DNA of 64,000 nucleotides from Zygnema cylindricum. Its lineage: Eukaryota > Streptophyta > Zygnematophyceae > Zygnematales > Zygnemataceae. This document shows, one piece after another, positions 50,301 to 62,800 of the stretch. The stretch is from the NCBI GenBank assembly GCA_037447655.1, contig JBBHKE010003432.1, positions 26,749-90,748 of the forward strand, written 5' to 3'. Under the pieces are notes generated by a model, which was not told the origin of the DNA, searched no databases, and saw nothing but the letters and a program-made list of their open reading frames with translations. Every line of letters starts with the position of its first letter. Within the stretch, counting starts at the first letter, position 1. The position numbers were made by a program, and so were the translations under genes.

Positions 50301-50689
50301 TAACTTCCACGGGAATTTCTTCCTGACCGACATCCGGAAGCATTTCTTGCCATCGTCCCGTGTCCCAATAACATCTTTGTACCACATCACTCTGCAAAAA
50401 CCAAAAAAATATCTCCACTTTTACATCTGTTTTTCACATATGATAACAATTTGACACAATTTTTCACTTTTCCTTACATTTTTTGCAACATTTTTTTAAA
50501 TGTCTTTAATAATTTAACATGCACCATCAGTAAAACAAATGGAACAGCGGGAGAGTGAGAAATAAAGCATAATTGGAGGGAGGGAGGGAGGGAGAGAGGG
50601 AGGGAGAGAGAGAGGGAGAGGGAGAGGGAGAGAGGGAGAGGGAGAGAGGGAGAGGGAGGGAGAGAGAGAGGGAGAGAGGGAGAGGGAGA

Positions 50690-50732
<43 letters not shown>

Positions 50733-53700
50733 AAAATAGTGGCAAGACGAGAAAGAGAAAACTTGCCCCACTCTCTTCGATCACATCGATGACATACGTC
50801 ACATCCTCTTGTTCCATACCCATTTCTGTATTTTCTCCATTAAGTAGTAAGAGATCTTGTTGTAAAGCCCGAACACTTTTTAGAAGTTCAAGACTGGTTC
50901 GTCGAATCTGGACATCATTTGAACATAAAAAAATAAGTCCTACGGCATCCATTCCCGCAGGATCGAATTGGGTTCCCGTGTCAAGATCAAGATCAAGATC
51001 AAGATCAAATCGAGAGCGAGAATAAACTGAAGCTTTAGGAATTGAAGAATTCAAATTTGCATTTGAATTAACGTTTTCCGTATTTTCTGCAGTTTTATGA
51101 ATCTCCTCAGCTTGAGCTTCTTGAATCAAACAGGATCTCCAGGCTGTCAAAAGTTGAACTAATCGAGTTAAAGATGTTTGGATCAAAAGAGGATAATCAT
51201 CTGGGATTCGTAAAATAAAATTTGCCATTCCTCGTAATACGGGAAATCGACTTTTTGGAAGGTCTCGCATAGTCCGAAAGAGAACCTGAAATTGGAAAGA
51301 ATGCGTAGTTTGATAAGGATTGTTATTGTGAGAGAAAGGAAAATGGCGACGTACATTTAAAAGAAGAACAGTGAGAGAGACAGAAAGAAGAGAATATCTT
51401 ATAAGAAATTTGATCATTTCTGGTGAGAAGTTCAAGCTTCAGAACATTGGATTTTTTTTTTATGCCTTTAATTTCAATTTTGATAAGTCTGAATTTGCTT
51501 TCAACTTTCTTTATTAGACGATTTTTTACTAGTCCATGTGTATTCCATTTTTAATTCAAGGTTTCTATCTTCTTCTCTCTTTTTATCTTCTTTTTGAATT
51601 CTTTTATGGTTTGTATCAGGAGACCTTCTTGTTTAGAGTTTTGTACTTCCTTAGTGCCCAATCCACATCTTCCTAATATTTTCTTGCTTGCTTTCTATAC
51701 ATAAAACACAGAAACTACGCAAAAACCAAAAAGGAAAACGATGAAGGAACCTAAAAAAAAAAAACTGTATGTACCAAAAAAACCTTCCTCAATTTTTTTT
51801 TTCAAAAACATAATAAGCTCAAAACATGTTCAAAAACTAACCTGAACTGCCTCTTCACGGACTCCTGGTTCCACACTAATTGCGTAAACGGGAATAATTT
51901 CTGTCATTTTATCGTTTCTCCACTGTTCCGGAATTAAATGGGGGGCACATTTGAGAGCCCATCGAAAAACTTGCCATCCTTGCTGCCTTTCTTTTGTCAT
52001 AGGTTCTGCCCAAAAAAAAGGAAACGAACAGAAAAAATAAGCATACAACACACACACATACATACATACATTACTTTACTTTTATTTATTTTTAGCTTAG
52101 TTTAGTTTAGTTTAGTTTACTTTACTTTACTTTACTTTTTTTTTTTTTAGTTTAGTTTAGCTTAGTTTAGTTTAGTTTAGTTTAGTTTACTTTCCTTTAC
52201 TTTTTTTTCTTTTTTCTTTTTCTGTTCTTTATTCTTCCCTTTACCTTCTCCTTCTCCCTCCCCTCCTTCCTCTCCTTCTCCTTCTCCTACTTCCTATCCT
52301 TAAATCTATATCTTTACTCTTCTTTGACCTTTATAATTCTTTGAACTTTATTCTTCTCATTTATCGATTTGTTTCCCTATTCTTGTTTATTTACATATTT
52401 TCTCTGTTCTTCGCATTCTTTTCTATATCACAATTTCCCCTCAATACGTTTCAGTTCAAAAACTCAAAATCTTCATATTTTCAGTGCATATTTCCATTTC
52501 AAAACAAACCAATGGTACAATAAAAGAAAATAAAAGAATAATTATAATAATAATGAAAAAAAAAACTGAACCTCAAAAATAAGAAAAAACCCGGAAAAAA
52601 GAAAAGAAAAGCAAACAAACAAACACAAAAACAGAAACATAGCATAACTGCCAAAGTTCCTATTTTTACCTAAAATCGGTTTTGAAGAAATCAAAAGCAT
52701 TTGTCCAAAAGTTGAATGACAAAGTTTGATTACACTTCCAAGAGCGTTACGAACTTTGTCCATATGTGGCGCTAAAGACAAATCTTTGACGCCTATTCCT
52801 ACCCCCCCATAATCTGTCGACCCGAAAGATCGTTTTCTCCAACCAGAAAAAGTTGCAAGACGAGATTTATTTTGTTTGAGACCTCCCAAAACCGAAAGAT
52901 CTCGATCGTTTTCGGAACCGTCGATTGAATTTGCCACATTTTGAACAACAGAGAGAAGAGCTCGTAATCCTATCACCTGCATTCACTTAAAAAAACGAAA
53001 TAGAAAAAAATCATTGTATTCTTATTTACCCTAGAGTTTGAGAATATGTGAAAAATTTAAGCTGAATTCGGAAGGTTAAAAAATTTAAGCTAAACCCTAA
53101 ACCAAAAAAACCATCATATTATCATCAGAAGATAATATTAATACAACTTTATGCTTTGAGCTAAAACTGAAACAAAAGAAAACCATCGATATAACATGTG
53201 AGAATTAAGGAATTATAAAAGCGTCAATTCATTGCAATGATATTCACGAAAAAAAGAGGGAAAACGATATGTAAACTTGTGTAAGAGGTCTCCTAGGACG
53301 TATATTTCACAAAATAGAAATTTTGAGATGTAAAAACAAAAGTTATGGACCAAAAAGTTAATTGAAACAACTGTCTTAGTCCATTGACAAAAAACCAAAA
53401 TTAACAGAAAACAAAAAAAAAGAAACAAAAACAGAAACAAAAACAATATGTTCAGCAAAATTACAACATTGTGGAGAGGGAGAGGGAGAGGGAGAGGGAG
53501 AGGGAGAGGGAGAGGGAGAGGGAGAGGGAGAGGGAGAGGAGAGGGAGAGGGAGAGGGAGAGGGAGAGGGAGAGGGAGAGGGAGAGGGAGAGGGAGAGGGG
53601 AGAGGGAGAGGGAGAGGGAGAGGGAGAGGGAGAGGGAGAGGGAGAGGGAGAGGGAGAGGGAGAGGGAGAGGGAGAGGGAGAGGGAGAGGAGGAGAGGGAG

Positions 53701-56700
53701 AGGGAGAGGGAGAGGGAGAGGGAGAGGGAGAGGGAGAGGGAGAGGGAGAGGGAGAGGGAGAGGGAGAGGGAGAGGGAGAGGGAGAGGGAGAGGGGAGAGG
53801 GAGAGGGAGAGGGAGAGGGAGAGGGAGAGGGAGAGGGAGAGGGAGAGGGAGAGGGAGAGAGAGGGAGAGGGAGAGGGAGAGGAGAGGAGAGGAGAGGGAG
53901 AGGGAGAGGGGAGAGGGAGAGGGAGAGGGAGAGGGAGAGGGAGAGGAGAGGGAGAGGGAGAGGGAGAGGGAGAGGGAGAGGAGAGGGAGAGGGAGAGGGA
54001 GAGGGAGAGGGGAGGAGAGGGAGAGGGAGAGGGAGAGGGAGAGGGAGAGGGAGAGGGAGAGGGAGAGAGTGACATCCATGTTACTCAATCTCCAACTGTT
54101 TTTTTTTGAAATTACGGAAATGAAAACAAAATCGCACCATTTTGATCCAGAATAGTTGACAAAAAAAACGGCAAAGGGATTGGTGAGAAAAAAAAAAAAC
54201 CTTGGCTTCTCCGAGGCCGGGCATTTTTAATAATTCCAAAACGATTTCATTCATTGCGAAATCCAAATTAGTTGCCGCAATTGTCACGCAAAAATCGACA
54301 ATTCGGTCGTGTTGCATATCTTGGGCCAAAGTTCCCTTTTTCAAACTTGTCATGAGTTGTTTTGTAATACTCTGAGAGAGAAAAAAAAAAAACAAACAAA
54401 CAAGAATCGAGGGGAATAAAAAAAAGAATGTAAAGAAGAGAGTATTTCAGTTCAGAGAGTATCCTCTGCAATAAAAAAATTGCCATAAGATGTTTGTCAC
54501 AGTCTGGGAGAAAAACAAGAATCGCGAGGGAAAAAAGAAAGAGAAAAGAAAAAAGAGAAACAGGAAGTTGTTGAGTTCAGAGGATAAACTCTGCAGTAAA
54601 AACTTGCAATAAGTGTTTTGTAATACGTCGAGAGAAAAAAGAAAACAAGAAATAAAAAAAAATAAAAAAAGGACTTCAGAAGTTGAACTCTGCAAGAAAA
54701 TCCAGGATTGGTAGAAAAGACAAACAGGAAACATCAAAGTTAACAATATCCTTTTTGCATAAAAAGAGGAGCTCCAAGAAATTAAAGAAAACAAGAAGTC
54801 GGCAAAGCAAACAAAAACAAAGAAAACATGAGTTGGATAAAACAACAACAACACTAGCTTTCAGTTCAGAGGTAGAAATTTCTCCAATTCAAAGAAAACA
54901 ATAGAAAGAGACATTTCAATTAAAAAAAAAACAAAAAAAAAACACTTTTTAACTCGGGCAACTTCCCTGAATCAAAAAGTCAAAAATTTTGACACACAAT
55001 TGTTTAGTAAATTCAAGAGTGTGAATAAAATAGACCAGAGGGTCATTTTCTTTTCCTTTTATTTCTGGGTAAAAAATATCAAAATTTTGACTCCTTCAAA
55101 GTCTAAGCATGTTTTATCCTTTGTTGTATCTTACAAGAAAAGACCACATCAGCAAAATTTCCCCAAAAAAAATGCAGATTTAGGTCATTTATTCGTAAGC
55201 GCAATTTTACGACTTTCAAGCACACTCTAGAGAGTTCTAAAGGTTTCAGAGAAATTTCATAACTTCTTCTACACTCTTTTAATGTATTCTTTCAGATTTT
55301 AAGGGTTATACTTGACAATCATTCCAAACCTTGAGTTTCGGATGGAGATAAGCATTAACTGTTGAATAAAAATGAAGTTTCTTTTTTAGATTTTTTTGGG
55401 TTTTACCTGAAGAACGTCCCAAACCTCCCGTTTCGGATGGAGATAAGCATAAACTGTCAAATAAAAATGTGTTAATCGGTGAAGACAGTCCAAAGCCACA
55501 CCGCGATAACTTTTTTCCTGCAAATTATTTGTTACCACACTCCCAAATTTTAACATAAAACCCAACAGTTTTTTGCCGTCTTTGTCATGTTACATGCCTT
55601 TCCATATCATTTCCAAAACTAACATAACTTTCAAAATTTGAAAACAGCCGAATAAGCAAGCTTCTAGAAAAACTACTAGAATGATTTCGGGGAGGGAGAG
55701 ACGGAGGGAATGGTCGTTGGAGGAAGGTCCATTGTAGCAAAAAAAGGACAGATAAAAACCTAACGGGATAAAATATATAAGAACCATCGTTAGCATTTAT
55801 TTTTGAGGGAGAAAGAGAGGGACAGATAAGGGAAGGAGAGTATGGAAGTGGGAGAGAGTGGGGGGGGAGGGGAGAGAGAGAGAGAGAGAGTTACCCTAAG
55901 TTGCTTGAACAACATCTCAAGATATGGAGAGAAGGATTTTTCAAAGGATTGCAAATCGCCCAGACATAAAAGTAAGGTGATGAGGGGATATGCTACCTGC
56001 ACTCCAGTAAAGAACTTTACAAATTAGTGTGGACGACACCGACAAGTTTGTGCATACAGTTCACCAGAATTAGTGTAGATTTTAACAGCAAGTTTGTGCA
56101 TACAGTTCACTAAAATTCGTGTGAATCATATCGACAAGTATGCATATCACGAGAAAATTTTCTGTAGACAGTTCACCAGAATTTGTGTGGATTGTGTTAA
56201 CAAAATTCTGTATACAGTTCACATGAATACGTGTGAATAACATTGTCAAGAGTATGCATATAGCTGACCAGAATTAGTGTGCATTGTAACAGAAAAGTTG
56301 TGTACGCTACACCAAGATTAGTGTGGTATACATTTACAACTTTATGCATATAATTTACCAAAACCTGCACGGAACAATGCAACAGACTCAAATGAATGCC
56401 CACAGAAAATCCAACAATTTCAAAAAACTTCACAGAACAATCCATCAGCAAAAAAAAAAAAACGCGCAGGAAAAAAAACTGCTCCTAATTGAACTTGCGT
56501 GTGACATTACTGCTAGTCCATTCGGAGAGTCGATGTGCAAATAATCGAAAAGACTAAAAAAAAACACCAAGAAAAAATCAGCAGGCTCAAAAAAATGTGT
56601 AGAAAATAATCCAGCGTTATTTACAAACCACAGATAATTAATTCAACGGCCTCATAAAAATGCGCAAAAAAATCCAACAACCAAAAAGAACGCCCAGAAA

Positions 56701-59700
56701 AAAAATTGATACGATATACAACCTGCATGTGACGTGACTGCTTGTCCATTTGGAGAGTCAGTGTACTCTGTTTCTCCATCCACGCAAATAATTGTGCCCT
56801 AAGCTGTAAAACTGCGGCATTCCAAGAAATTACCGCGTCTCCTCCAGTTCGAGGAGGCCATTGACCTCTTGGAAGTTCTGTGAGAGGGGAGAGAATACTC
56901 GCCAACATAGTACAAAGGGCATGTTGTAACTCTGTTTTTTTCTTGGAGGGAGCTCTACTGAGAGGATTCGCTCTCATCAAAAAGGCTTTTGATGCTAAAA
57001 TTTCACTTGCATTGCCCATCTGCAAAGAAACGAAGTCAAAATCATTCCCAAAACAAGTCAAACATAGAAATGATCTACGGTTTTCTATGGTTTTCTATAA
57101 TTTTCTACATCGTCGAGATGCTTTTGATGGGGTATTCATTGTGGAAGGAATTATTAAATCAACAATATAAGAAACAGGTGTCGATCAAATTTTCTCATCT
57201 TTGAGAAAATTACACCAGAGGTAATATTCTTGTTTGTTTTCCTACATATTAGTGTTGTGTATTGGTACATTTCCTATCGCGATAATTCCAATAATGGATA
57301 TCATCGCTTATCAAACGGCGAAGGGGGCCCCTATATCGCTCAGCGACAACTAAATTTTTTGTCGCCGATAAATAGACACTAGTACTATATATTATGTAGT
57401 ATTATATTGTATACAGTATATAATATGACATGTCACGTATCACAATCCGGTCCATACTTTGGTGAACGAAAATACGGAACTAAAGCACGGGCTGCCCAAC
57501 ACTTACGTACAAAAAAATCATACTTTACAAAACCAAAAGTACAGGACCAAAACAGTAACAGTACAGGTGTTGGTGTACAGTACAGGTGTTGGTACATACA
57601 CTTACCACAATATTTTTGTATTGGCATATTGGGCCGACATTTTGGCAAAATACCGCGATAATTTCCTTACAGATATATCGATTATCGTTAGGTCAAAAAA
57701 AGGTACATATTGGTAATCGGTAAGAGGCTACCAATACACAACACTACTATATGCTCTATACATACTCTATATACTCTTCATGTTACTTTAAATATTCTGA
57801 TATTGTTTTTGTTGTGAAGGAATTTTGTGTTTTTCCAAACTGCACTAGAATATGCCGCACTACTCTAGAAAGGAGAGTGTAAACAAGAAACCAGGAGTGG
57901 AAAAAAAAAAAAACCACTTTGTAGCAAAGCTTGACAAGATTCTTCTAGCAAACAAACAAACAACAAAAAAAGAAAAAAAAAACGGATGAATAAAAATGAT
58001 TTTATAACTCAGAAGCTGTCACAAAATTCACAAAAGATAATGTAGCTTCAAGTTCAGAATAGTAAATACCGCTACTAATCCACCCTAATCCACCCAACTC
58101 GTGTTTTTTTCCGTGACCTTTTTCTACAAAATTCATAAAAAAAAACGGATCAAACAGATTCAGTTTCTAAATAGTGTGGAACATACTAAAGATGATGGTA
58201 TACTTACCGAAAGTCGGACAAATCGCATTCCGTGAATAAGAACTAAAAGTTCGGCTCGAATTACGGAAATATCATGTCTTTGATTTTTTAAATCGGATGA
58301 GAGACGATCTGGTATTCGTGAAAAAATATCGACAACAGGAATCTGCCGAATTACTCCCAAAATGGCGTCGTATCGAACCGTAGGAGGCTCATTTGCACGA
58401 GAATCGAGTTCAAGAAAAAATCTTGATGTGATCGAATGAAATCTGCAGTGAAGAAATAGAAGAAATTGGCATCTTAAAAGAAGTTGGGAAATGGAATTTC
58501 AGTTTTTGGATGGATGACTTCGGTTAAAAAATGCCTAAAAAACCATCAACTAAGCCATATTGAAAAAAAAAAAACGGTCTTACTAATATTGACTCTGGAG
58601 GTTCTAAAGAGTATATAGATTTTGTGGCGCAAACGAGATATGAACTGTAAGACAAGACAAGCAATTTAAGGTGGTTAAAAAAAATATATATATATATATA
58701 TATATTACTAAATAGGACCTTACCTTCTTGCAGATAAGGCTCCTGCAAGTCGAGCCACATAGTCCAAAAGAAGAGATTTTATGTCCAATAGTGTTGGAAA
58801 ATCTCCCTGAGGGACACACCTACACAATCTCACAAATGGATGGAAAAGAAAGAAAAAAAGAAGAAGGAAAAGCGGGAAAAAACAAAAAAAAACGAAAGAA
58901 ATGGAAACAAAAATGATTCCAGTAGTTGGCTGCCAGTAACAAGCGTGTATCAAGGGAGAAGTACCGAGTTTCTTATCAGTGAATGAGCGACGTTACTAAA
59001 CATAATTTAGTACTAGTTAACTCTAATAAATTAGTAACGTTAATAATTAACTAACTGTAATAGAGATTGGCCGTGTAATTAATTAACAAGAAACAATGTG
59101 AAGAAACTATGCAAAAAAGGGACATGTTCTATAGTATTTCACAGCACTGAAATCATAATCTTAGTTTTAAAAATAATAAGCATAAATGACTATTAAAATA
59201 ACTGAATATGATTTTGGGGCCAACCTCTCTGAATTGATGAGCCAATCGAAAACAAAATCTTCCAAGGCCAACCACATCTCATCTGCAACCCCCACCCAGA
59301 AAAAAAAAAAAAAAAAAACAACAAAAACCTTTTCTGTGAAGGATATCACAAAATAAGGTCTCGTATGTACCTTATATTGGAAAAGCAAAAGTCTTAGATA
59401 GCAATGGTAGCACAAATTGAGGCTGACAAAGTAAAAGAAAAACTAAATAGAAAGACAATACAAAAAGGCTCAAATGATAATAAAACAGAATACAGAAGGT
59501 TCAAATGATTTATTTTCACCTGAAAGACCCTTTGAGGGACAATATTCGACAAAACGGATGCAAGCGGAAGTAAAAACACATTCCACTGCAAGCTGTTAAA
59601 AAAAAAATGGGAAAAATAAAAACCAGCTTTAGAAATAACTAGAATCTCCATTGTAAGAGCAATTTGAACTGGCAATTTCTGGAAGGAATTGTTAAAATTC

Positions 59701-59819
59701 TCTGGGTAGGAAGTTTGATCGCAAAATAATCGACAGATACTGGAACAACAAGTTTCTTACTAAAACAGTTTTAAGTCTTTGGTACGAAAACAAAAGAGAG
59801 AGAGAAAGGGAGAGAGAGA

Positions 59820-59871
<52 letters not shown>

Positions 59872-62800
59872 GCAGGAAAGAGAGAAATAGAGATATTTAT
59901 AACAAAACCATATATGATGAACTTTCGACCTAAGATTCTCATATTTACAAGGAACTTTACCTTTCAAAACCCAGAACACTTGAAAACCTTCGACTTGGAC
60001 ATGCCAGTTTGTATGGAGAACAAAACACAAACCATATTTCAAAATCTCCAAGAAAATATATCTTACATAGAACTTCCATCCAAATTGAACACACCATGAA
60101 ATCTTAAAAGATACAGGTATCGTTATTAGTGTTGGTGTTTTTTTTGCCACTTAGAACATCATTTCTCAGTGCACACATGTCCAGTTTTCAATTGGAGACC
60201 GCCAATCGAGAGGTGACAATCTTGCCTTTCCATTGTAACCTTCGGATTAATAATCGACAAGTGTGCACAGAGAAAAGATGATCTAAGTGGCGAAAAAAAC
60301 ATCAACACTATTAGCGATACACAGTGTAGCATATACTATGTACTATATCGTCATCTTTCCAAAACCATCTATGCAGTAAAATCCCTTTGAATTCTTAAAA
60401 ACTATGAAAAACACCAAAAAAATCCAGATTTCCCACCATTACCAACTGAAAAGTTTTGAAACAAAAAGCACCTTGCGTTCTATATGATGACCGGCACCGC
60501 TTGGTGACTCCGTAGACCGAGACCACTCACTGCAAAAATTTGAATAAAGAAAAAAAACGAAGAAATACGTCTTTTTCTTAGGTTTGTAACCTTGAAGTTG
60601 TTAAAAACCATTTCATTTTTTATGAAATTTGTCATCAAAAGATCTCAACTGAAACCCACATTACTACGTCTTCAAAACAAGTTTGATTAAAAAATGCAGT
60701 AACACACCAAAATCGGAGTATAAACCTTATTCTGGCACAAATTTAATTAAAAAAAAAAATTAGTCGTCGTAATAATGATTTGGTGCAAACACCCATGTGA
60801 GACACCATCATGCTACATTACACTATACTACACCATGAACCGTTATTAGCGTTAATAGCACTAATTCGGTACCGATTTTTTTTGCCCTCCGACCGCAAAT
60901 TAGCGTTAATAATACAAAATATTTTGTTCTTAACGCTAATCCTTTAAATAGTTCACAAACAGCCATGTCATTTGGAACTGAGTTAACATTAATAACATCA
61001 ACATAAACCCCATGCTAACAATTTCTTACTCTAATAAAGATTCACATTGCACTGTTTTCGATTACCACAAAAAACTTACATTTTGAAAGTTAAATTTGTT
61101 TGCGTGTTTATCATACACTACGGTTATCCACAATAATTGTCATATTTGACTTTTCCGAACGTGTGATACATACACACCGACCCATTTTTTGAATAAATAG
61201 AGAAATTCTAACTGAAAAAAAAAAACATGCGAAAAAAGGAGGGGTGGGGCAAAATTCAATCCACAGCAATAATGGTATAGTAAATAAGCAATTAGCGAGT
61301 TGCCCGAAATTGTTTGGGTTTGATAAAAACACTACAGTATCAGCCTTGAATTATGTTTGACACCGTATTCTTGCCTTCATGAGGACCGGAGCCGGACTTA
61401 AATTGTGTGGTCTAACTTCGTTTACAGAAAAATACACAACCGTACAAAAAACTATAACAAAAGTAGGATAAACACAGATTTTATAAAACCTTTGTACCAG
61501 GCCCACCAGTCAGGAAAAAAAGCTTAAACATATAGTTCGATATGTCATGTAAATCAATACTACTAAAATATTATGGAGGCTGGACGATGATTTGCAATTG
61601 AAATTTTCCGAAGATGACGAATGATAACGAGCTTGGAAATTAATAATGTCACTGATGAACAATAACGAGCATTTGTGTTTATTGGACAAGAGAAAAGAAT
61701 GGCAGAAGTTAAGTTTTCCAATATCCTCGGGTTTTTTAGAGTTTCGTATTTTTTTCATTTCAGCAAAACGCCATTTTTAAGGATAAGGAATTGATTGAAA
61801 AGAGCAATCATCATTATTGGATTTGTCAAATGGCTATGATGCTAAGAGAAAATATATGAAGATTTTGATTCGGTAAGTTGACAAATGCCAGCAACCAAAC
61901 TTTACGAATATACCTAGCTCTTATATTAAGTATAAACTAAACTCCACTAACTGAAGTCACTATAGTGAAATTTTGTGCACTCTCTTCGTAAATTCGACAG
62001 TTGCGATCAATTGATAAAATTTTAAAACTTCGCTTCCTAGACTTTGTCCAAACCTCACTACATTAAAAATGCATTTTGAAACCTTTTAGGTTGATGAGTA
62101 AGAAAGTGGTACAGAATGATCCTTTTCGTGAGGCAAGAAAATTTATCAGCTTTTCTCTCCAATTGGGGGGAGTTTTAAGAAACATAAGGGGGAGCCAATA
62201 TTCTTTTTCTAGTGCTTTGAGGAGAGGGATAGGAGTGAGACGGTATGCTTTGTAGAGTATCTGAAAATTGTTCTTCATAAAACCATTTAAATATATATAA
62301 ATAAAATACCTTTGTCTCCATTTGAGAAGGGCTTTGAGGAGAGGGAGAGGAGTATGGGCAGCAACCATAGCCAGAGAGTCCAAAAGCTGATCATAGGCAG
62401 GATCCGAGATTCGCAATTGGTGTGCATCCTGAAAAATTTATACAGAAGGGGAAAGAAAATGGGTAAAAAGCAATTTCAAAAAAGTGAAAAAGGTTTCAAT
62501 GAAGGTTAGAAATGACTTAGAAAAAAAAATCAGAAAAGAGAGTCAAGATCAGAAAAACTGGTTTAAACATTGTGAGTATTGATGACAGAGAGACGTACAA
62601 AAGGATATATAGAGAGGGGGGGAGAGGGAGAGGGAGAGGGAGAGGGAGAGGGAGAGGGAGGGACAAGGGAGGCAGGAGGAAGGCAAGGCAAGTGCAGGAA
62701 AAGAGCTATAGAAAGGAGAAGAAGACCACCATTTTACACAAATTACTTTCCCTAGTCAAAATATTGTATGGACACTATTCGAAAAATCTAGCGTTTTAGA

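Noticed and set aside
53213-54155. Four overlapping frames of 200-290 codons on both strands
   Set aside because: All are readings of the GGGAGA hexanucleotide; a 6-bp repeat is open in every frame without TAA-type words.
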